From positions 1-44,401 of the forward strand of contig JALSIV010000390.1 in the NCBI GenBank assembly GCA_026989685.1: a stretch of DNA of 44,401 bases. The letters are read 5' to 3'. The stretch is from Pirellulaceae bacterium. Its GTDB lineage: Bacteria > Planctomycetota > Planctomycetia > Pirellulales > Pirellulaceae. The translations under genes and the position numbers were made by a program. Positions 39,807 through 44,401 of this stretch are shown one piece after another. The notes below the pieces were generated by a model. That model did not search any database and was not told the origin of the DNA. It saw nothing but the letters and a program-made list of their open reading frames with translations. Numbering within the stretch: position 1 is the first letter of the stretch; each line of letters starts with the position of its first letter.

Positions 39807-42170
39807 CTAGTCCCTGGGCATCCAACGTTTCAGAACTTCCAGCCTCTCCTTGGCATCGCCCAGAGAAAGCTGCTCGCCCGGCAGTTTCCCGAGGATCTGC
39901 TGGTAGACTCGAGTGCGCGTGTCGTCATCGATCAGTTGCCGGCTGTAGTAAAACGCGATTTCGGCCAGGATCGGCAGTGGATTGCCGGGCGCCGACGCGT
40001 AGTCGGCTGCCAAGCGTTCCACGCGAGCCTTCGCGTGTTCGGGTTTCAGTCCCGCCGGAAGGTCGGACATGATCAGACCATTGGCCGGATCATCGATCTT
40101 GGCAATGAGATCCTCGATCCACGAATTCACGGGGTCTCCGCCCTTGGCTCGTTCGGTCTGGACTTTGATATTCGAAAGCGACTTCAGCTTGACCACTCCC
40201 GCGTTCTTGTAGACGTCCACGATCGATGCCTTGGTGTTCGTTCGAACGACACCCGTACGACTGTTGCGGACCACGTCGACGTCGAAAATCATCAGCACGT
40301 CGACTCCCTGCTGAGCGGCTTTCCGCTTGAGGGTAGTGGGGCTGCCCGTCCCGAGGAAAATCACGCCCGCGGCAAACTGAGGCGGGCCGCCGGGAGCCGC
40401 CGGCGATCGCCGGGTATCCCTTCGACCGCGATTGTTGCCTCGGTTGCCGGCTGCCGCCGGACCATGCTGGTGGTCGTGACCGTCACCTTGAGCGCCACCG
40501 CCGGCGGGAGCCGCACCACCGGGAGCTCCGCCGCCACCAAACTGAGGCGCCCCCAATCCACCGTCGGCGTCCTCCATCTCTTCACCCTCACCTTCCGGGC
40601 CACCGAATCCGCCCGGGCCTCCCGGGCCCATGCCTCCGGCGCCCAGACCGGCGGGGCCCATCCCGGCAGGTCCTCCCGGTCCGCCCATCCCGCCGGGCCC
40701 CATGCCCATTCCACCGAGTCCGGCAGATGCCCCGCCACCGGCCGTACCGGCCGATTGAGCGTTCACGAACGGCGAAAGCTGTGTAAGGATGTCGCCGAAT
40801 GAACCGCTGTCGACTCGTTCGACCAACACCTCGATCGTCCCACTTCCCAACTCACCGGCGAAGTCGGCCAGTTTCTTACCGCCCCCTCGTGCTCCCGTGC
40901 CACCACCGCCCATTCCCATCCCGGCTCCCATGTCGGCACCGGGGAAGCCGCCGCCGGGGCCGCCGGCACCGGGGAAACCACCGCCGTCGGCGCCCGGAAA
41001 GCCGCCACCGCCGCCACGACCGCGCCGAGAATTCCGAGCGGGCAGGTTCTGGGTCGAACCGATGGGATAGATCGAGCCGTTGTAGCTTCGAGGCGAAATC
41101 TTGATGTTGACCCCGATGGCCCAGCGAACGGCCAGCGTCGGACGTCGCAGCCCGCCGACCCAACCGTACTTGTTGAACAGATCACTTTCGTCATCGCTAA
41201 GAGCCAACGCGTACAAATACTGAAACGCCGCCCCTTCGCGCCCTTCGGCCATCGCCTGCTCGGCTTGCCCCATCAAGCCCTGGCTCCTGGGTTTGGCCTC
41301 GGCTTCTTGCTTCGAATTCCCCGAACCGGGGCCCGCATTTCCGGGAGCAGGTCCGCCGGGACCCTGTCCCGCTCCCAGTCCGGCGGGACCACCGGGGCCT
41401 CCTTCACCCGGATAGCCGCCCTCCTCTTCCATGCCGGGCGCCGACGCGCCGCCACTGGGATCGAAACCACCTTGGCCATAGGGATTCTCATCGCCGACCC
41501 CCGCCGGCGGACCACCCTGCCCGCTGACATCCTCACCGCCGTAGCCGCCATTCTCTTCTCCAAAGCCCTTGGGTGGACCGCCTTGGCCGCTGACATCCTC
41601 ACCGCCGTAGCCGCCGTTCTCTTCTCCAAAGCCCTTGGGCGGACCACCTTGGCCGCTCATGTCGAGCCCGCCACCCGGACCGCCGGGGCCGCCACCAGGC
41701 CCTCCGGCCGGCCCCTGCCCGCCGGCACCAACCGGCCCGCGGCTATCGGCCTCTCCATGCGAATGATTGTGACCATCCGCGGCTGCGTTCTTGTCTTTGC
41801 CTCCGCTCGAAGAAGACTTCCCAGGAGAATCCTCGTCAGCAGACATGATGGTCGGGCCGCGTGAAGCCGCCTGTCCGTGTTGATGCGACTGGCCCCCGCC
41901 GCTCCCGCCCGTATTCCCACCGAATGCTGCCAGCGTGGGGCCACGCTGTTGCGGTTGGCTTTCCTTCGGGCTCGAGGACTCCTGACGGGGCGCCGAATCG
42001 CCGGATGGCGAAGAGCTCTTTTTCGACGGCGCCGACTGTTTGGGTTCCGACTGGTCGGTGGCTTGAGCCACTTCTTGCTTCTTACTGCCGAAGAAACCGC
42101 ATCCCACGGTCGCCAAAGCCAAACAGCACACGGCCGTGCAGATGGTCCAGCAGGTCAGCGACTTTTTCAT
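39807..42170 (-). CDS. Glycine-rich, histidine-clustered lipoprotein of unknown function
   Basis: The start is the ATG at 42170 with GGGAG 7 bases upstream. A lipoprotein signal ends in LALATVGC (C24), so the protein is membrane-anchored outside the cytoplasm. The next 300 residues are disordered-looking: a Ser/Lys/Gln-rich spacer, then three similar blocks ending in RGPT or RGPV separated by His clusters (SHQHGQ, GHNHSHGE). A 22-residue unit GQGGPPKGFGEENGGYGGED follows twice plus a partial copy. A conserved-looking region (LMGQAEQAMAEGREGAAFQY, then SDLFNKYGWVGGLRRPTLAV) is followed by more Gly/Met/Pro-rich sequence and HDHQHGP. The last 190 residues look folded (QFAAGVIFLGTGSPTTLKRK, DVLMIFDVDVVRNSRTGVVR). 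Possible metal binding is inference. It is 787 residues, the largest unknown here. Its promoter is at 42240. Confidence 0.85.
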   Translation of the reverse strand: MKKSLTCWTICTAVCCLALATVGCGFFGSKKQEVAQATDQSEPKQSAPSKKSSSPSGDSAPRQESSSPKESQPQQRGPTLAAFGGNTGGSGGGQSHQHGQAASRGPTIMSADEDSPGKSSSSGGKDKNAAADGHNHSHGEADSRGPVGAGGQGPAGGPGGGPGGPGGGLDMSGQGGPPKGFGEENGGYGGEDVSGQGGPPKGFGEENGGYGGEDVSGQGGPPAGVGDENPYGQGGFDPSGGASAPGMEEEGGYPGEGGPGGPAGLGAGQGPGGPAPGNAGPGSGNSKQEAEAKPRSQGLMGQAEQAMAEGREGAAFQYLYALALSDDESDLFNKYGWVGGLRRPTLAVRWAIGVNIKISPRSYNGSIYPIGSTQNLPARNSRRGRGGGGGFPGADGGGFPGAGGPGGGFPGADMGAGMGMGGGGTGARGGGKKLADFAGELGSGTIEVLVERVDSGSFGDILTQLSPFVNAQSAGTAGGGASAGLGGMGMGPGGMGGPGGPAGMGPAGLGAGGMGPGGPGGFGGPEGEGEEMEDADGGLGAPQFGGGGAPGGAAPAGGGAQGDGHDHQHGPAAAGNRGNNRGRRDTRRSPAAPGGPPQFAAGVIFLGTGSPTTLKRKAAQQGVDVLMIFDVDVVRNSRTGVVRTNTKASIVDVYKNAGVVKLKSLSNIKVQTERAKGGDPVNSWIEDLIAKIDDPANGLIMSDLPAGLKPEHAKARVERLAADYASAPGNPLPILAEIAFYYSRQLIDDDTRTRVYQQILGKLPGEQLSLGDAKERLEVLKRWMPRD
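41523..41654 (-). repeat. 66-bp in-frame tandem repeat (22 aa x 2) in the lipoprotein gene
   Basis: Two near-identical 66-bp units encode GQGGPPKGFGEENGGYGGED plus VS, followed by a diverged third start (GQGGPPAGVGDEN). The nucleotide conservation is high, which suggests recent duplication. Confidence 0.85.
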
Positions 42171-42239
42171 AACAGGGCTCCCATCAGACGTGGCTTCAGC
42201 GCAGGGGCGGCACTCGGTCCGCTCCTTTCCCACTTGATG

Positions 42240-42268
42240 ATTATGCCAGAATCCGGGGAGCCTGTCGA
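42240..42268 (-). promoter_or_regulatory. Sigma-70 promoter for the lipoprotein gene
   Basis: On the minus strand TCGACA (42268-42263), 17 bases, then CATAAT (42245-42240), each 5/6 to consensus, with TGG directly before the -10. The predicted leader is about 60 bases. Confidence 0.65.
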
Positions 42269-42337
42269 GCAAGGGGGGCCGATTTGGCAAGTTGGGCAAC
42301 GAGAGCCGTGGGCCGCGGTAGCACCCGACGGAGCCGA

Positions 42338-43042
42338 TCAGGCCACCAGCGCCCCCAGCAGGCGGCCGCCGCCGCGAGCCGCATCGGAAACCGCGCCGAG
42401 CGCTCGCTCCCGTTCACTCACGCCGCTCTGCAGGACCAGCACCGCGGCGTGGCAACAGCGCTGGAATGCCTCGGTCAGCGGATCGTCCGGAGGCCCGGCC
42501 ACAACCAGCACCAAGCGGTGGCGTCCCACCCGCTGCAACAAATCGGCGATCGCTGAGTGGATTCGCCGACTGTCTCCCAACCAACCGCGGCCGGTGGGTA
42601 GGACATCGAGCCGCTCCCGGACTCGAGGCCGAACCACCGAGTTCGCTGGTCGCCCCACCCCCAAATACTCCGTCAGCCCCGCCTCGGCCTGCAGCCCCAA
42701 TTCGGCAGTGGCGTGCCTGCGGCGCACGTCGGCATCGATCAGCAGCACCGTTTCGTCCCGCAACTCGCTCAACTGCTCGGCCAACTCGATCAGGCGAACG
42801 GCCGCCGATCGGGAAGGATCCAACTGCGCACACAGCAGCGAAGCCGCCTGGCAGACCTGCAGCGAGCGTTGGACGCGGGCGGCCGCGACGCGCACGGGAG
42901 CAGCACCATCGTCACGGCTGGACCGCAGCGACTCCGCGGCTTGCACCATACGTTTTCCATCCTGCTGCTTCACCTCACCCCGCCCCTCCTCTTTCTCGAC
43001 CTGTTCGTTCTCGTACCCTCGCCGCACGACACTCTCGTTCAC
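42338..43042 (-). CDS. Degenerate CpsD/BY-kinase-like (ParA-fold) protein
   Basis: Residues from about 95 onward follow the order of bacterial tyrosine kinases that control exopolysaccharide assembly. ETVLLIDADVRRRHATAELG corresponds to Walker A', GLTEYLGVGRP to the GLSDVL segment and RERLDVLPTGRG to the L-x-VLPAG segment. RLVLVVAGPPDDPLTEAFQR is the Walker B region, but its aspartate is absent. No Walker A (GxxxxGKS/T) and no C-terminal tyrosine cluster exist. The N-terminal 60 residues are charged (NEQVEKEEGRGEVKQQDGKR) and carry no P-loop either. It is therefore probably not a kinase but a scaffold or inhibitor of an EPS system. The start is a GTG at 43042. The reading frame is the same as the upstream ATPase, from which a single TAG and 12 sense codons separate it. 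Confidence 0.65.
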   Translation of the reverse strand: MNESVVRRGYENEQVEKEEGRGEVKQQDGKRMVQAAESLRSSRDDGAAPVRVAAARVQRSLQVCQAASLLCAQLDPSRSAAVRLIELAEQLSELRDETVLLIDADVRRRHATAELGLQAEAGLTEYLGVGRPANSVVRPRVRERLDVLPTGRGWLGDSRRIHSAIADLLQRVGRHRLVLVVAGPPDDPLTEAFQRCCHAAVLVLQSGVSERERALGAVSDAARGGGRLLGALVA

Positions 43043-43078
43043 CGCAACACGGAAACTCGATCGCTGCGTCTTCGAGTC

Positions 43079-44401
43079 CTATTGCCGGTACGCTGCCAGG
43101 GTGATCGGATCTTCGATCAACTGGGCTCGATGGGGACCGCCGGATTCGCCGCCCGGCTCGTGGCGATCGGCCTCGAGTTCGGTGACTTCCAGCATGTCCC
43201 GATCATCACGAGGAAGCTCGGGAATCGTACCAGGCGTCACCCACAGCGTTTCCAGCGGCAGCCAGTTGGTATGGCCACTTACGAATTCGGTGGCATCGCG
43301 GGCCAGCTCGTCCGGTGCCGGCGCGGCAGGAGAACCGTCCGTCATCGGGTGGGCCGGCTGGGGATCCGCCGTTAATGGCACCTCGGTCTCTTCTTGAAAC
43401 GACTGCTCGAACGGATTCTCGGCCGCCGGGGCAGGCGGCAATGGAATTGCATCCGGCTCATCCCCGTTTGCCTCGCCAACCTGCTGGGCCCAGTGATCCA
43501 TCATGGCCGATGCGTTCCATTCGGTGACCTCTTCGGTGGGCTCGTCTTTCGACGTCCGATCCGCTCGCCGGGGTAGTTCGACGATGACCGGGACCTCCTC
43601 ACCGGTTTCCGATTCATCGTCGCAGTCGGACGCGTCCGCTGGAGAGGACTGCCACTGGCCGGTTTCGGGCATGCCGCTACTCCCGTCGGGCTCGTCCAAG
43701 GGGCCGAACTCGATCACCCCGGGTTCGGACTGCGCAGCCGTCTCTTGGGTGTTCCATGGGGCAGGGAGTTGCTGCAAGTCGGCCCATGCCTGTTGAACGT
43801 CTGCGGAACCGAGCGGCTCGGCCACGGGAGCCGCGCAGACTTTGCGCACCAGGGCGTGGTCGGCCAGTTGGTTGATAAGCCGAGGATTGCCGTCAGTGGC
43901 CATGGCGATTGCCGCCACCGCGTCGGGAAGAAAGAGCTGCTCCAAGGCGGCGCCGGCTCGCATCACCTGGTGAGCCAGATAGGGGCCGACTTCGTTGCGG
44001 TCCAGGGGTTGCAGATAGCAACGAGCCGCCAGACGCTGGCTCAGACTTTCCAAACGAGGACTCGCCAAGCGCTCCTCCAGGTACCCATCGGCTGCCAGAA
44101 TCAGCCGCACGCGGGGACGCCCTTGATGGTCGAGGTTGGTCAACAGGCGAAGCTCCTCGATCAACCGAGCCGACATCAGATGCGCTTCGTCCACGACCAG
44201 CAGAATGCCGTCCGTGGGAATTTCGGGGTGCGTGAGTGCATCGGTCACCGCCAGACGCAGTTGGCCTTCGTCCAGGCCCCGACTGGGCAACCGCATCTCG
44301 TGCAACATCGCCTGGTAGAGGTCGCGGCGCCGAGCCAGAGCCATCGAGCCGAGCGACACGACGGAAAACCGCTGACGAAAACTCTCAGCCAGCAGACGGC
44401 A
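43079..44401 (-). CDS. ExeA/GspA-like AAA ATPase (5' end outside window)
   Basis: The frame is open to the right end of the window, so the track's GTG start at 44359 is probably internal; the visible N-terminal part is CRLLAESFRQRFSVVSLGSM. The Walker A loop lies beyond the edge. Walker B is GILLVVDEAHLM, followed by a sensor 1-like RVRLILAADGYLEERLASPR and sensor 2-like DGNPRLINQLADHALV. This matches the ExeA/TniB-like group that includes the exosortase-associated ATPase of polysaccharide loci. The C-terminal 200 residues are an acidic, proline-rich low-complexity tail (AIPLPPAPAAENPFEQSFQE) without a recognisable domain. It is probably membrane-peripheral and linked to assembly of an envelope polymer or secretion system. 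It is followed by the degenerate CpsD-like gene. Confidence 0.8.
   Translation of the reverse strand, partial: CRLLAESFRQRFSVVSLGSMALARRRDLYQAMLHEMRLPSRGLDEGQLRLAVTDALTHPEIPTDGILLVVDEAHLMSARLIEELRLLTNLDHQGRPRVRLILAADGYLEERLASPRLESLSQRLAARCYLQPLDRNEVGPYLAHQVMRAGAALEQLFLPDAVAAIAMATDGNPRLINQLADHALVRKVCAAPVAEPLGSADVQQAWADLQQLPAPWNTQETAAQSEPGVIEFGPLDEPDGSSGMPETGQWQSSPADASDCDDESETGEEVPVIVELPRRADRTSKDEPTEEVTEWNASAMMDHWAQQVGEANGDEPDAIPLPPAPAAENPFEQSFQEETEVPLTADPQPAHPMTDGSPAAPAPDELARDATEFVSGHTNWLPLETLWVTPGTIPELPRDDRDMLEVTELEADRHEPGGESGGPHRAQLIEDPITLAAYRQ

Noticed and set aside
40540-40760. Collagen-like triple-helix domain in the lipoprotein
   Set aside because: The Gly/Pro/Met-rich stretch does not keep a strict Gly-X-Y register.

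Overview
The window looks like a chromosomal segment of a GC-rich planctomycete, probably Pirellulales-like. The evidence is gene content: a PSCyt1/DUF1549/DUF1553 protein followed by a Tat-exported DUF1501 protein, a DUF1559-type protein, a DUF1080 protein and a very large PQQ-propeller protein with an embedded methyltransferase-like segment. All of these are characteristic of Planctomycetes. I see no tRNA, rRNA, CRISPR array, transposase, phage gene or replication origin. Most genes are housekeeping or envelope genes; the accessory signal lies in the intergenic DNA (heptamer repeat arrays, truncated gene ends) and at the right edge. Layout: 1-9296 (+) holds the 3' end of an unknown gene, a 19-copy heptamer array, an unknown exported protein, a DUF1559-like exported protein, an ornithine cyclodeaminase-family enzyme and the PSCyt1-PSD1/DUF1501 pair. 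9542-13139 (-) is a lipid and membrane block: TVP38/DedA-like protein, CdsA, CDP-alcohol phosphatidyltransferase and, set apart, a diacylglycerol kinase-family protein. 13214-22338 (+) holds a metallophosphoesterase, an amidohydrolase remnant, PepD, the PQQ/methyltransferase-like protein, a DUF1080 protein, a tandem universal-stress protein and an NhaD/ArsB-type transporter. 22412-23224 (-) is an SDR dehydrogenase lying between two truncated gene starts. 23717-26178 (+) holds two tandem paralogous outer-membrane beta-barrel candidates. 26201-29835 (-) holds an NtrC-type sigma-54 activator and then sucCD with its own strong sigma-70 promoter. 30296-30931 (+) is a NarL-type response regulator, divergent from the NtrC gene. 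30938-35193 (-) holds leuS and glgC; 35378-36175 (+) is map. 36309-44401 (-) runs, in transcription order, from an ExeA-like AAA ATPase (cut by the window end) through a degenerate BY-kinase/CpsD-like protein, a histidine- and glycine-rich lipoprotein, an App1-type phosphatidate phosphatase and rpsD to dihydrolipoamide dehydrogenase. How the genes fit together: CdsA, the CDP-alcohol phosphotransferase, the DAG kinase-like protein and the App1-like phosphatase all act around phosphatidate and CDP-diacylglycerol. SucCD and dihydrolipoamide dehydrogenase serve 2-oxoacid/TCA metabolism. The ExeA-like plus CpsD-like pair is the kind seen in exopolysaccharide/exosortase loci, so such a locus may continue past the right edge. 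The most unusual observation is a dispersed intergenic element made of GRCNGRA heptamers joined to a conserved leader containing TAGGGATGG. Two copies are 38/47 identical over the leader although they are 10 kb apart and in opposite orientation. A second heptamer family, (A/C)CCTCAC, forms a 133-bp array in front of the gene at 519. All family assignments are from reading the translations; no database search was run.
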